Assembly (NCBI GenBank): GCA_026709505.1
Contig: JAPOSW010000091.1
Location: 1 to 38,093, forward strand
DNA: 38,093 nt
Direction of reading: 5' to 3'
DNA from: Gammaproteobacteria bacterium
GTDB lineage: Bacteria; Pseudomonadota; Gammaproteobacteria; Arenicellales; Poriferihabitantaceae
In this document: positions 25,113-34,799 of the stretch, piece by piece
How the letters are laid out: each line of letters opens with the position of its first letter
How positions within the stretch are numbered: the stretch's first letter is position 1
Position numbers and translations under genes: made by a program
The notes under the pieces: generated by a model
Databases searched by the model: none
What the model saw: only the letters and a program-made list of their open reading frames with translations
What the model was told of the DNA's origin: nothing

Positions 25113-26240
25113 TCAAGGGTTGTTGACTATCCCGGCGATACACGGATGGCTAGCGCCGGTTACAGAAGGCATTGTCGAGGCAAGCCCCCGAGTTGTCTGA
25201 TACCCCATCCAGGCAAAAGCGGCCGCCTCAACCCATTTGGGACCCACCGCCAGGCTCTGGGTGCTGAGTACTTTTGCCCGACATCTTTGACCGAGCTGCC
25301 TCATGAGGCCAGCATTCAATGCGCCGCCACCGCAAATGTAGACAGTATCGATTTTGGGCTCAAGCTGGTTCACTGTCTCGCTGATGGTGTGTACCGTGAG
25401 AGCAGACAGGCTGGTCAATACATCCCTCGGGATAATCTCTGCGCTTCCATTCCATTTATTGATCTTCTTGTCCAGCCAGCCCATATTGAACAGCTCAACA
25501 CCCGTGCTTTTTGGCCATGGCTTGGCGAAGTAGTCTTCATCCAGCAGGATCTCCAGCAATTCCGGTTGTGGACTGCCAGACTCGGCAATTTGTCCATCTG
25601 CATCAAACGCGCATGAAAAATGCCGCCTGCACCAGCTATCCATCAAGGTATTGCCCGGGCCAATATCAAAGCCAGTCACATGGCTGTTCTGATCTTTCGG
25701 CAGGACAGTGATATTGGAGATTCCGCCGATATTGATGATGGCACGCTGCTCTTCGGATGAGCGAAAGGCGGCAGCATGGAATCCCGGTGCAAGAGGTGCG
25801 CCCTGTCCGCCAGCACGCATATCCTCAGAGCGAAAGTCAGTCACGACAGGAATGCCGGTCTGCTTGGCAATGGCCTTGCCGTCCGCGAGTTGCACAGTGA
25901 AGGATGGGTTGCTATCGGGGCTGTGATGCACGGTCTGTCCATGGCATCCGATTACGCGGGTTGATGCCGAGGGGATTTTATCGAGCAGCTTTCTGGAGAC
26001 CGCCGTGAAGAGTTCAGTCAGCTGTACTTCGATTTCCCGTGCTTCGGAGCGGCTGTGGATTTTCTGGCTGCAAACATCACGCACTGATTGACGCAAGGTT
26101 TCCGGGTAGGGCAGGGTTTCGGTTGCGACGAGGCTGAATCCGTTGTTGTCGATTTGCAATACAACGCCGTCAATTCCGTCGGCACTGGTGCCGGACATCA
26201 GCCCCATGGCATGGATGGGCATTTCAGGTTCACCGGTCAT
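25113..26240 (-). CDS. anmK: Anhydro-N-acetylmuramic acid kinase
   Basis: The 375-residue product is AnmK. The ATP-binding GLMSGTSADGIDGV is near the N-terminus, followed by GCHGQTVHHSP, TDFRSEDMRAGGQGAPLAP (catalytic Asp) and INIGGISNITVL. The C-terminal CGGGALNAGLM is also conserved. The enzyme hydrates and phosphorylates anhydroMurNAc to MurNAc-6-P in peptidoglycan recycling. It lies 165 bp after the M23 peptidase gene on the same strand, a pairing seen across gammaproteobacteria. An in-frame ATG at 26222 is an alternative start. Confidence 0.92.
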   Translation of the reverse strand: MTGEPEMPIHAMGLMSGTSADGIDGVVLQIDNNGFSLVATETLPYPETLRQSVRDVCSQKIHSRSEAREIEVQLTELFTAVSRKLLDKIPSASTRVIGCHGQTVHHSPDSNPSFTVQLADGKAIAKQTGIPVVTDFRSEDMRAGGQGAPLAPGFHAAAFRSSEEQRAIINIGGISNITVLPKDQNSHVTGFDIGPGNTLMDSWCRRHFSCAFDADGQIAESGSPQPELLEILLDEDYFAKPWPKSTGVELFNMGWLDKKINKWNGSAEIIPRDVLTSLSALTVHTISETVNQLEPKIDTVYICGGGALNAGLMRQLGQRCRAKVLSTQSLAVGPKWVEAAAFAWMGYQTTRGLASTMPSVTGASHPCIAGIVNNP

Positions 26241-26405
26241 TTAGCGGGCAGGCGAGGCTGACTGTCAGTCTGACAGGATCGGATATTGAGAGGCGAAATG
26301 TCAAATTCTGCAAGTCAAGCGACTTCACATATTGTCCAATGGCCGAATGGGCTGGTCAATGCCTGCCCTGCGCAAGCTGTTGTCCCTTCGAACATGCGGC
26401 CTGAT

Positions 26406-27854
26406 TCATCGACTGGTTGCGACTTGAATTGGCTCCTGCGAGGAAAATTGACGGAGAGTATCTGCGGCGAGGGTGTTGAACTCTGGCATGAACTTGTCCT
26501 TGACTTTCTTGGCGTTCGGGAGTTTTACGGTAACCGCATTCTGATGGATGCCATCGACCTGGAACTCATAGTGAAGATGCGGCCCGGTTGACAGTCCGGT
26601 ACTTCCAACATAGCCGATAATTTCGCCTTGCCTTACTTTCGTTCCGGGCTTGACCCCCCTGGCAATTTTACTCAGGTGCGCATAGAGGGATTGATATTTA
26701 TCACTGTGCTTGATGACTACAGTGATTCCATAGCCATTCATGTGCTTGGCCTTGACCACTCGTCCATCGCCCGTTGACATCACGGGTGTTCCCAATGGAG
26801 CGCTGTAGTCAACGCCACGATGCGGCTTCCATTCCTTGGTGATCGGGTGCAGCCGTTTTGGGCTGAAGTGGGAGGAGACGGTGGCAAATTCGAGTGGTGA
26901 TCGCAAAAACCCAAAACTCAGGCTCTGGCCATCGGGTGAATAGTAGTCGGTATGCCCGTCTGGATCGGTATATCGAATTGCATGGATCTTGTCTTCTGAC
27001 AAGTCAATCTCTGCAGCAATCAGGCTGCCGGTTCCGATTCTCTCGCCATCCCGGTACAGCTCCTCATAGATGATCGAGAATTCATCTTGTCGATGGATGT
27101 CTCGATAAAAGTCGATTTTCCGCTGGTAGACCCTGATCAGGTCATTGATTATGGCGCTGGGGATGTTGTTGGACCTGGCGGTTTGAAAGACACTGTTACT
27201 GATTGTCCCTCTGAATGACCGAACCTTGATGTCAGGAATGTGGTTAAGAATGATGGATTGATAAATCCCCGTTTCCTTGTCTCGGCTTATTTCGAGTGTC
27301 TCGAGAGGCAGATGTGCATACTGAATGGTATCAAGCTGCTGCTCGGAGTCCAGCTGAAAGCGGATGGCATTGCCCGGCTTGATCCTGTGCAAAATTTCTG
27401 CTCCTTGAGCATTGGCGGCATTCAGGGCTTGCTGGTAGGAGAGGCCATTACGAAGAGAAATCCCGACGAAGGTATCGCCTTTTCGGACACGGTCTTCAAT
27501 CCATCGCTGGGGTTCGGGAATATCAGGCTCAAAATCAGTTGAATATGCTGCATTTTGGAGTATGGGGAATTCCGAACCGGTTTGCGGGTCCGGAGAGAAC
27601 CCGAGTGAATTATCCGGAAATGTTGAAGTCAGCTCAAGATGAGCGGTGGGGGATGAAGTCGAATTCGAGCCTTCTTCCGGTGCCAGAGACCCTGTGGAGC
27701 TATCTACAGGAGGCCTTGACTCAGCCGTGAAAACACTGGGCATGGTCAAGACTGTCGCAATGACTGCAACAAGCAGGGCAAAGAGTGAAACACTCAGTCC
27801 GCGAAGTCCTGCCAGGGTCATTGTTTTTGAAATCAGCAAGTCCGAATCCGTCAA
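26406..27854 (-). CDS. M23 peptidoglycan endopeptidase (MepM-like)
   Basis: The 482-residue product has an N-terminal membrane anchor (SLFALLVAVIATVLTM), a low-complexity linker to about residue 110, and an OapA/LysM-like domain (VRKGDTFVGISLRNGLS). A C-terminal M23 zinc peptidase domain follows: HRGVDYSAPLGTPV (first His and Asp), then SLYAHLSKI and STGPHLHYEF (further His ligands). Such enzymes cut peptide cross-links in the periplasm to allow wall growth. It is divergent from tyrS and precedes anmK, linking wall cutting to recycling. Confidence 0.88.
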   Translation of the reverse strand: MTDSDLLISKTMTLAGLRGLSVSLFALLVAVIATVLTMPSVFTAESRPPVDSSTGSLAPEEGSNSTSSPTAHLELTSTFPDNSLGFSPDPQTGSEFPILQNAAYSTDFEPDIPEPQRWIEDRVRKGDTFVGISLRNGLSYQQALNAANAQGAEILHRIKPGNAIRFQLDSEQQLDTIQYAHLPLETLEISRDKETGIYQSIILNHIPDIKVRSFRGTISNSVFQTARSNNIPSAIINDLIRVYQRKIDFYRDIHRQDEFSIIYEELYRDGERIGTGSLIAAEIDLSEDKIHAIRYTDPDGHTDYYSPDGQSLSFGFLRSPLEFATVSSHFSPKRLHPITKEWKPHRGVDYSAPLGTPVMSTGDGRVVKAKHMNGYGITVVIKHSDKYQSLYAHLSKIARGVKPGTKVRQGEIIGYVGSTGLSTGPHLHYEFQVDGIHQNAVTVKLPNAKKVKDKFMPEFNTLAADTLRQFSSQEPIQVATSR

Positions 27855-28338
27855 TCAGTTGGAAATGTCACTTCAGTACTGGTAGAGTCATCAAGAGATG
27901 CGCTGAGTGCCAATAGAAGCTATCTTAATTGTTTTATGGGCTTGGCGCAACATTGTATATTAATTCTGGATGAAGCCTGGCTTGATTTCAAGGCAGTGAG
28001 AAAAACCGCCCTAAAACTGAATTGACGTGCCAGAACTGGGCATGAGTGCCGATGGCAAGCGGTTGGCAATTCGGTCGTTTTTCGTACAGGATTGGCCTGA
28101 TAATTCCGTCTTGCCTCGCGAAGAACTTTCATCAAGCTGCCTGTGATCAATATCAATGACTCTTCAAGTGGCTGTTCCGCGAAAAATGCGATTCTGTATA
28201 TTCCATCCCCGTTTTCAAGCGGTCTCCCAGGATTTATCGAGTACCATGCAAGTAAGAATATCCTGTGCTTGCCATCGGGTGTTACACTACGGTTTCCGAT
28301 ACCTGCCGCGCCATGAGAAGGGCTTCTCGAAACAGACA
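27855..28338. other. Divergent region between M23 peptidase and tyrS genes
   Basis: About 480 bases. It should contain promoters in both directions, but none is convincing. A perfect inverted repeat GAGAAG-GG-CTTCTC lies just before the tyrS start. The upstream extension of the tyrS frame (to 28156) has no family similarity and is treated as leader. Confidence 0.4.
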
Positions 28339-29577
28339 ATGAACGACAAGACAGCATACATCCCGCATGAGCAAGTCACGGAACTCAAGCGTGGCGCAGA
28401 AGAAATCCTGCTGGAGGAAGAATTACTCGAAAAACTGGAATCGGGGTCTCCACTACGGGTCAAAACCGGGTTTGATCCAACAGCCCCCGACCTGCATCTT
28501 GGGCATACTGTGCTCATCAACAAGATGCGCCAGTTTCAGAATTTTGGCCATGCCGTCATTTTCCTGATTGGGGACTTCACGGGAATGATTGGCGACCCGA
28601 GTGGCCGAAACACGACCCGGCCACCGCTTACGAGAGAGGACATCGACAAGAACGCTGAAACCTACAAGGAGCAGATATTCAAGATTCTCGATCCGGAATT
28701 AACCGAAATTCGTTTCAATTCAGAGTGGATGGCTCCTCTTGGTGCTGAAGGCATGATTCGACTCGCTTCGCGAATCACCATGGCAAGGATAGTCGAAAGA
28801 GACGATTTCAAGAAACGGCTGGCTGATAACCAGCCGATAGCCATCCACGAACTTCTCTACCCATTGGCTCAGGGCTATGACTCGGTAGCACTGAAATCCG
28901 ATATTGAACTTGGCGGTACTGACCAGAAGTTTAATCTGCTGATGGGTAGAGAGCTCCAGAAACAATACGGAATGCCGCCTCAAACGGTACTGACTGTACC
29001 CCTTCTGGAAGGACTGGACGGAATCAAGAAAATGTCTAAAAGCCTGGACAACTGCATCGCACTCGAAGATCCCCCCAATGAAATGTTCGGCAAGATCATG
29101 TCTGTCTCGGATGAATTGATGTGGAGGTACTACGAATTGCTGAGCTTCAAGTCGGTATCGGAAATTGAAAAAATCCGGCAGCAAGTCAAGGATGGCGCGA
29201 ACCCAAGAGATGCAAAAGTTGCTCTGGCGAGCGAGATAGCAGCTCGATTTCATGGGTCGGCCCAGGCGAAGCAGGCCCATGAAGGATTTGTGAGTCAGTT
29301 TGCAAAAGGCGTGGCTCCCGAAGATATGCCCCATGTACGGATTTCGTCGGATTGCAATGGCATATTGATGCCCGTACTTCTGAGGGATGCGGGCCTCGTT
29401 GAGTCTTCTACAGATGGCATGCGCATGATTCGTCAAGGCGCCGTCAAGGCTGATGGCGAGCGCATCACCGATACAAGGCATGTTGTGAAACCGGGCACCT
29501 GCAGCACCATTCAGGTGGGAAAAAGGAGATGGGCACGCATCGATGTCCAGCACTTGCCGGGAGAAAGCCGACAATGA
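28339..29577 (+). CDS. tyrS: Tyrosyl-tRNA synthetase
   Basis: From ATG 28339 the 412-residue product is a class I synthetase of the TyrZ-like subgroup. The HIGH-type motif is DLHLGHTVL, tyrosine-site segments are in [14 protein letters not shown] and YPLAQGYDS, and the KMSKS loop is exact. An S4-like RNA-binding tail ends the protein. It charges tRNA-Tyr in the cytoplasm. The neighbourhood with the M23 peptidase and anmK supports the gammaproteobacterial reading. The upstream in-frame extension is not conserved, so this ATG is chosen. Confidence 0.93.
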   Translation: MNDKTAYIPHEQVTELKRGAEEILLEEELLEKLESGSPLRVKTGFDPTAPDLHLGHTVLINKMRQFQNFGHAVIFLIGDFTGMIGDPSGRNTTRPPLTREDIDKNAETYKEQIFKILDPELTEIRFNSEWMAPLGAEGMIRLASRITMARIVERDDFKKRLADNQPIAIHELLYPLAQGYDSVALKSDIELGGTDQKFNLLMGRELQKQYGMPPQTVLTVPLLEGLDGIKKMSKSLDNCIALEDPPNEMFGKIMSVSDELMWRYYELLSFKSVSEIEKIRQQVKDGANPRDAKVALASEIAARFHGSAQAKQAHEGFVSQFAKGVAPEDMPHVRISSDCNGILMPVLLRDAGLVESSTDGMRMIRQGAVKADGERITDTRHVVKPGTCSTIQVGKRRWARIDVQHLPGESRQ

Positions 29578-29861
29578 CGGGGTCCGATGAACTCGTGCAT
29601 GAGGAATTCAAGGCGAATTTGCTGAAAGCGTGAGCATGGCTTATGGAGGACATGACGATCAGCTGGGCTGGCCAGCCTGAGCCGGAAAGGCAGCAATAGG
29701 CTCATGGAATGTCGAAACTTGAACTTGAGAAAGCAGCAGGCTGGCTCTATTCAGATGCATGCAAGCCGCTCCTCCCCCGGTATGTTAAACGCTATCGCCA
29801 CTGTCCTGTTTGCCGGTATTGATCTCAAGCAAAGTCGATAATTGCCTGAAGGTTCTGCGAA
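29578..29861. other. Spacer between tyrS and lgt
   Basis: About 280 bases with no supported gene. No rRNA or tRNA is present here. No strong terminator is visible. Confidence 0.35.
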
Positions 29862-30650
29862 TTGATTCTCCATCCTAATTTCGATCCGGTTGCCATTTCC
29901 ATTGGCCCTGTTTCCATTCACTGGTATGGACTGATGTACGTGGTCGGCTTTGCCGCGGGCTGGTGGATCGGATATCGAAGAGCCTCAAGACCTGAAAACA
30001 ACTTTCAGCCACAGGAAGTGGGCGATTTACTGTTCCATGTCGCTCTGGGGGTCATTCTTGGAGGACGACTGGGCTACATGGTGTTTTATCAGACTGCGTC
30101 CTTGCTGGAACAGCCCTGGTCGGTTCTTGCAATCTGGGATGGCGGAATGTCATTCCATGGAGGGGTGATTGGCGTCATTGCTGCTTGTCTGTTATATGCC
30201 AGGCACAAGCGCCATCATCCCCTGGCGGTATTTGATTTTCTGGTGCCGCTGATACCGCCAGGCCTGTTTTTTGGACGCATCGGCAATTTCATCAATCAGG
30301 AATTATGGGGAAGAGTGACCGATGTACCCTGGGCCGTGCAATTTTATACAGCAGACCTGATGCCGCGGCATCCATCGCAAATTTATGAAGCGCTGCTGGA
30401 AGGGGCGGCATTATTCATGATCCTGATCTGGTTTGCTTCCAAGCCCCGCCCTTTAGGATCAGTGAGTGCAATGTTCCTGTTGGGTTACGGCGTGTTCCGA
30501 TTCCTGGTTGAATTCTATCGAGAGCCTGACCTTCATTTGGGAACGATTGCATTCGACTGGCTGACCATGGGACAGCTGCTTTGCTTGCCGATGATTGTTC
30601 TCGGCATGGCATTAATGCTGAGAGCGTACAGATATTCAGGAAGCACCTGA
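29862..30650 (+). CDS. lgt: Prolipoprotein diacylglyceryl transferase
   Basis: The 262-residue inner-membrane product has about seven hydrophobic segments and the Lgt signatures: SIHWYGLMYVVGF, GGMSFHGGVIGV (catalytic His), FFGRIGNFINQELWG (the Lgt signature with its Arg) and PRHPSQIYEALLEG. It transfers diacylglycerol to the lipobox Cys of prolipoproteins. A TTG at 29862 is the likely start: GAAGG is nine bases upstream and the family begins at this point. It is not followed by thyA as in some relatives; instead a minus-strand TPR gene converges on it. Confidence 0.92.
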   Translation: MILHPNFDPVAISIGPVSIHWYGLMYVVGFAAGWWIGYRRASRPENNFQPQEVGDLLFHVALGVILGGRLGYMVFYQTASLLEQPWSVLAIWDGGMSFHGGVIGVIAACLLYARHKRHHPLAVFDFLVPLIPPGLFFGRIGNFINQELWGRVTDVPWAVQFYTADLMPRHPSQIYEALLEGAALFMILIWFASKPRPLGSVSAMFLLGYGVFRFLVEFYREPDLHLGTIAFDWLTMGQLLCLPMIVLGMALMLRAYRYSGST

Positions 30651-30731
30651 TTGATGTCTGGCCGGCCTTGGCTTGCGGGAAATGTCAAGGAACTTCGTGA
30701 TTATCCCGGTTCGCTCTCCTGTATTGTGTTC

Positions 30732-32216
30732 TCAGTCAGCCAGCTTGGACAACAGCTGACGGGCCAAAGACAGCTGCTCTTCACCAAGTTCGGTATATCT
30801 GGCATGGCTCGCACCCCGAAAAACCTTGACCGCTGCACTGATTTCTCTGATAGCGCGAGCGGCGTTTTCCCGGTCTTTGCCCATTTCGGCCAGATGGCGT
30901 CGAGCCACCCCAAGATTTGCCATGGACATTGCCCAGCTCATCGGCATGGTTTCCCGCGTCCAGATTTTCAGGGTGTTTCGATAGGCTTCAACAGCGTTTT
31001 GCATGGTTTCAGTGTCATCCTCGCGTTCAGCAAGCTTCTGCAAGACTGTTCCGAGGTTGTTCTGGGTGACTGCCCATTGTTGGGGCAGTAGTTCCTCGGT
31101 CCGGACGGAAAGTGCACTGTTGTAGGCGGCTATGGCCTGCTCCAGCGTTCGGGGCCCCCGACGAAGCTCCCCGAGGGAACTCAAAGCGGTTCCCAGATTG
31201 AACATCGTGGCTGCCCAGTCAATAGGGCTGCTTGATTTTGTCCAGACCCGTAGTACTTCCTTGTAGGCGTCAACTGCCTGTTTCAGGATTTTTGCATCCT
31301 TGTTTTTCCGGCCCTGGGAATGAAGTACTGCGGCCATGTTATTGAGGGTTGAGGCCCTGTCATTGGGGTTGTTCCGTTCAGTCCTGTATTGAATGGCTTG
31401 ACCAAAGGCTTCAATAGCCTGATTACAAAGCTCATCGTCCGACTGGCGCAGCCCAAGTGCCCCCAGTGCATTGCCGAGTCCATTCTGAACTGATGCCCAG
31501 ACCGCTCCTGTTGTCTCAGGGTCGCAAAGCTCCAGAGCATTCTGATAGGCCTGAGCGGATTCCTCCAGGTATCGAGTCCCAGAGCGGCGTTGACCGATAA
31601 CTCCGAGCAGCGTACCCAGAGTCTCAAGGGTTACTGCCTTCTGTTCTTTCCTGTTGTGCTGCCGGACCAGAATGAGGGCTTGTGCCCTCAGAAGCTCGAC
31701 CGCATTCTGCAATGCTGAATCATTGTCAAACTCCCGTCCGAAATCTCCCAGCAACTGGGCTTCAAGGTGAAGCAGTTCCCACTTTTGCAGATCATCGATG
31801 CCGCCTGTTTCAGATCCCAGTCGACAAAATTCTGCACCAGAGAGATAGTCTTGCATGGCCGCCGAGGCCAGGGCATGGCATTCTCGAAGCCGTGCCGTGA
31901 CCGAAGGCCCCACCGATTCAGCCATGCCCTGCAAATTCTGTAATTTTGAGGCAATTTGCTGAAGCGGGAAGCTGTTGCTGGAGTTCAGGAGGCGCTTGAG
32001 GCTACTGATGTCAAGCTTGAGACTGGAGTCTTGAAGTTCATGTTGACCGAGGTCGTCCAGCTTGCGTTCAAGAGTATCAAGATGCCTGCAGGATGCTTTG
32101 AGGAGGCCTGGAATTTGCGATGTCGCAGCTCCGGTTTTGCTGATGCATTCGAGAAGGACTTCAACCGCGGGTGTTGGCCGCTCAAGGCGCGGAAGAAGCG
32201 TATCGAGATTCTGCAT
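30732..32216 (-). CDS. Tetratricopeptide repeat protein
   Basis: The 494-residue product has a helical N-terminal half with no recognisable domain (about residues 1-190). At least six to seven longer-than-usual TPR-type repeats of about 50 residues follow, seen in repeated N-N-L-G-x-x-L, A-V-x-A-Y and W-A-x-x-x-N-L-G-x-A blocks. No signal peptide is apparent, so it is likely a cytoplasmic scaffold. The repeat type is like the NPHP3/CHAT-associated TPR arrays of signalling proteins, but no effector domain is attached. It is 207 bp after aprA on the same strand and may or may not be co-transcribed. Confidence 0.75.
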   Translation of the reverse strand: MQNLDTLLPRLERPTPAVEVLLECISKTGAATSQIPGLLKASCRHLDTLERKLDDLGQHELQDSSLKLDISSLKRLLNSSNSFPLQQIASKLQNLQGMAESVGPSVTARLRECHALASAAMQDYLSGAEFCRLGSETGGIDDLQKWELLHLEAQLLGDFGREFDNDSALQNAVELLRAQALILVRQHNRKEQKAVTLETLGTLLGVIGQRRSGTRYLEESAQAYQNALELCDPETTGAVWASVQNGLGNALGALGLRQSDDELCNQAIEAFGQAIQYRTERNNPNDRASTLNNMAAVLHSQGRKNKDAKILKQAVDAYKEVLRVWTKSSSPIDWAATMFNLGTALSSLGELRRGPRTLEQAIAAYNSALSVRTEELLPQQWAVTQNNLGTVLQKLAEREDDTETMQNAVEAYRNTLKIWTRETMPMSWAMSMANLGVARRHLAEMGKDRENAARAIREISAAVKVFRGASHARYTELGEEQLSLARQLLSKLAD

Positions 32217-32423
32217 CTGAAAATTGAAATGCGGAGGTCAACCCAGTGCAGAATCTTTGCAGTCAATTCGAGCATGGCCTGGCCAAGTGGCCAGCCATGC
32301 ATGAATATGCGGAATGGCAGGACAGTCGATCATTGAGCGCGTAGCCTGCGTCCCTGCATTGCCGGCTTGGGGAAAGCCACTGAAAAAGGCTGTCTTCCCG
32401 GCTATCTTGACCGGTAGGCACGT
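32217..32423. other. Spacer between aprA and the TPR gene
   Basis: About 200 bases. An open minus-strand frame crosses it but overlaps the TPR gene in another frame and has no motif. No terminator is visible. Confidence 0.3.
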
Positions 32424-34256
32424 TTAATCAACGATATGGTAAACCGGTGCCTTCTCCATGGTCCATTCACCGGATTCAGGGTTGCGGTGGGACAGGGTCA
32501 ATACATGCCAGTTATCGTCGTCGAGTTTCATGTGGTCGCCACGATAGTAGTAGCCCGGCCATCGGGTTTCTTCCCGAAAGAGGGTATGCCGTACCACTGA
32601 TTCGGAGGCAATAGCGCGGTGTTTCAGTTCCCAGGCCCGTTGCAGTTGATGCAGATCTTCGGCGCCAATGTGGTCAAGATCCTCGTGCAGGGTATGGAGC
32701 AATTGCAGGCCGCGGGTAAGCAGGGGCCCGTTGGTCATGTAGTTGTTGCTGATGCCTCCGGCATATTCGTCCATAAGCTTCTCTAGACGCTGAAGGCCAT
32801 GGATTGGCAGTATGTAACTTGGGGATACAGTGCCGCCAACTATCTCGTTTCTGCCGATCTGGTAGTTCTCGAGAGGTTTGAAGATGGCTGTCTTCAGTTC
32901 CTGATACTGGCTTTCAGACACTTTGACGGGGTCCTTGCCATGATCTCTCACATACCGGACAGCTGCTTTTGCGGCCAGTCGACCTTCCGTAAACGAGCCG
33001 GACGAGAATGCATGAGCAGTGCCGCCCAATGCGTCACCCGCGCCGAACAACCCGTCGACGGTCATCATCCGGTTATAGCCCCAGTAGTATTCATCGGGAG
33101 AGACGTCTTCCGGTCCGCTTGCCCAGGCCCCTGAACAGGTAGCATGGGAACCCATGACATAGGGCTCGGATGTGGTCAATTCCGGATTGATGTACTTGGG
33201 GTCAATATCCTGAGAAGCCCAGACCACAGCCTGGCCGACGGTCATGCCGAGAAAGTTTTCCCAGCCGATGACTTCCTTGTGCGGGTCTTGAAATGCCTCT
33301 TTAGTGACCATGTGAATCGGTCCTCGACCTGCCTTCATCTCTTCAATGAACGCGTGGTTTCTGAGACAGGTCGGGGTGGGGTGATGATCGATATACTCGC
33401 CCACCAGGTTCTTGGTTTGCTCATACCACTTGGATTCGTACTCCTCGCCATAGGCGTTCTGCGTGTAGGTCTTGAGATGCAGGAAGTAGGCACCTACCGG
33501 GCCGTATCCGTCCTTGAAACGACACAGTACGATGCGGTTTTCCATCTGGGTCATTTTTGCGCCAGCCAGAATTGGCAATGCATATGCCGAAGCAGAACTC
33601 CAGGGTGCATACCAGGTCCTGCCCATGCCTTCGCCCACGGACCGCGGCTTGAAGATGTGGGATGCCCCGCCTGCTCCAACGATTACTGCCTTGGCACGGA
33701 ATACATGGAAATCACCCGTGCGTACATTGAACCCAACTGCGCCGCCAATTCGATTGGGATGGCTTTCATCCATCAGAAGGTGGGTGACCATGATCCGGTT
33801 ATAGATCTTGTCGGCAGACTTGCGGGCTGCTTCCGCAACAATCGGCTTGTAGCTCTCGCCGTGGATCATGATCTGCCATTTGCCTTCACGTTGATAGCGA
33901 CCGGTTTCGGGATCTCGCATCAGAGGCAGGCCCCATTCCTCGAACTTATGAACTGTTGAGTCAACATGTCGGGCCATGTCGAAAGCGAGATCCTCTCTAA
34001 CCATGCCCATGAGGTCGTTGCGGGCGTATCGGACGTGGTCTTCGGGCTGGTTTTCATCCCACTGCATGCCCATGTAGCAGTTGATCGCATACAGCCCCTG
34101 TGCAACCGCTCCGGAGCGGTCGATATTGGCTTTTTCGGCGACTACAATTTTGAGGTCACGGCCCCAGTAGCGCGCTTCATAGGCAGCACCCGTGCCGCCC
34201 ATGCCCCCGCCGACAACAAGGATGTCGCAATCCTCGAATACAGTCTTGAATCCCAT
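32424..34256 (-). CDS. aprA: Adenylylsulfate reductase alpha subunit
   Basis: The 610-residue flavoprotein begins DILVVGGGMGGTGAAYEARY (FAD site). It contains the AprA-specific blocks NCYMGMQWDENQPEDHVRYA, QMENRIVLCRFKDGYGPVGA and LFGAGDALGGTAHAFSSGSF, and ends with the TPR-like capping domain typical of AprA (WPGYYYRGDHMKLDD). In sulfur oxidisers the enzyme runs in reverse, turning sulfite and AMP into APS. Its ATG overlaps the aprB stop (TAATG), so the subunits are coupled. Confidence 0.93.
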   Translation of the reverse strand: MGFKTVFEDCDILVVGGGMGGTGAAYEARYWGRDLKIVVAEKANIDRSGAVAQGLYAINCYMGMQWDENQPEDHVRYARNDLMGMVREDLAFDMARHVDSTVHKFEEWGLPLMRDPETGRYQREGKWQIMIHGESYKPIVAEAARKSADKIYNRIMVTHLLMDESHPNRIGGAVGFNVRTGDFHVFRAKAVIVGAGGASHIFKPRSVGEGMGRTWYAPWSSASAYALPILAGAKMTQMENRIVLCRFKDGYGPVGAYFLHLKTYTQNAYGEEYESKWYEQTKNLVGEYIDHHPTPTCLRNHAFIEEMKAGRGPIHMVTKEAFQDPHKEVIGWENFLGMTVGQAVVWASQDIDPKYINPELTTSEPYVMGSHATCSGAWASGPEDVSPDEYYWGYNRMMTVDGLFGAGDALGGTAHAFSSGSFTEGRLAAKAAVRYVRDHGKDPVKVSESQYQELKTAIFKPLENYQIGRNEIVGGTVSPSYILPIHGLQRLEKLMDEYAGGISNNYMTNGPLLTRGLQLLHTLHEDLDHIGAEDLHQLQRAWELKHRAIASESVVRHTLFREETRWPGYYYRGDHMKLDDDNWHVLTLSHRNPESGEWTMEKAPVYHIVD

Positions 34257-34726
34257 TAGTAGTAGACCCCCTGCTTGAATTTTGACTTGTCGATGGTCGG
34301 CAATCCGGTCTCGATATTGAGCGCATCCGGTTCATGGCAGAGCAGTTGATTTTCGAGTGCTTCGTTGTCAGGTACTGCGAAATCGGCAAGCCTGGGGATT
34401 TTTTCGCCCCAGGGCTGCGTGGTGATCGGCGAGACGAAGTTTTTCTCGCGTCCATCACGGAATTTGATGCGCCAGGAAATCGTGCCTTTCTCTTCTTCAC
34501 GTCGAACCCTTACGCTGTGGCCGAGTGGCGCGAAATCAGCGTAGCCTCGGGCATCAATGGCATTCTGCGGGCAGGCTTTTACACAGGAGTAGCATTCCCA
34601 GCACATGTTGGGCTCGATGTTTACAGCACGTCGATACTTCTTGTCGATGTGCATGATGTCGGAAGGGCAGATGTCAACGCAATGGCCACAGCCATCGCAA
34701 CGGGTCATATATACAAAAGTGGGCAT
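34256..34726 (-). CDS. aprB: Adenylylsulfate reductase beta subunit, 2x[4Fe-4S]
   Basis: The 156-residue ferredoxin-like product starts MPTFVYMTRCDGCGHCVDIC, giving cluster one. Cluster two is MCWECYSCVKACPQNA. The tail wraps AprA as in known structures (REKNFVSPITTQPWGEKIP). It conducts electrons between the FAD of AprA and the membrane anchor. It follows aprM by about 70 bp and overlaps aprA by one base. Confidence 0.93.
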   Translation of the reverse strand: MPTFVYMTRCDGCGHCVDICPSDIMHIDKKYRRAVNIEPNMCWECYSCVKACPQNAIDARGYADFAPLGHSVRVRREEEKGTISWRIKFRDGREKNFVSPITTQPWGEKIPRLADFAVPDNEALENQLLCHEPDALNIETGLPTIDKSKFKQGVYY

Positions 34727-34799
34727 GTCAGTTCTTGAGTGGGTTGTTGAGCTTTGGGTAGATTTCGACAGTCAAACCGGGCAGGTTCAGAATGGCACT

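Noticed and set aside
28156..28338. N-terminal extension of tyrS
   Set aside because: The extra 61 residues do not resemble any synthetase, and the family begins near ATG 28339.
28720..29574. A 284-residue minus-strand open frame
   Set aside because: It is antisense to tyrS; shadow frame with no family features.
29578..29861. rRNA or tRNA downstream of tyrS, as in some gammaproteobacteria
   Set aside because: No rRNA-like or cloverleaf sequence is visible in this spacer.
33144..33959. A 271-residue plus-strand open frame
   Set aside because: It lies entirely within aprA, which is unmistakable on the other strand; shadow frame.
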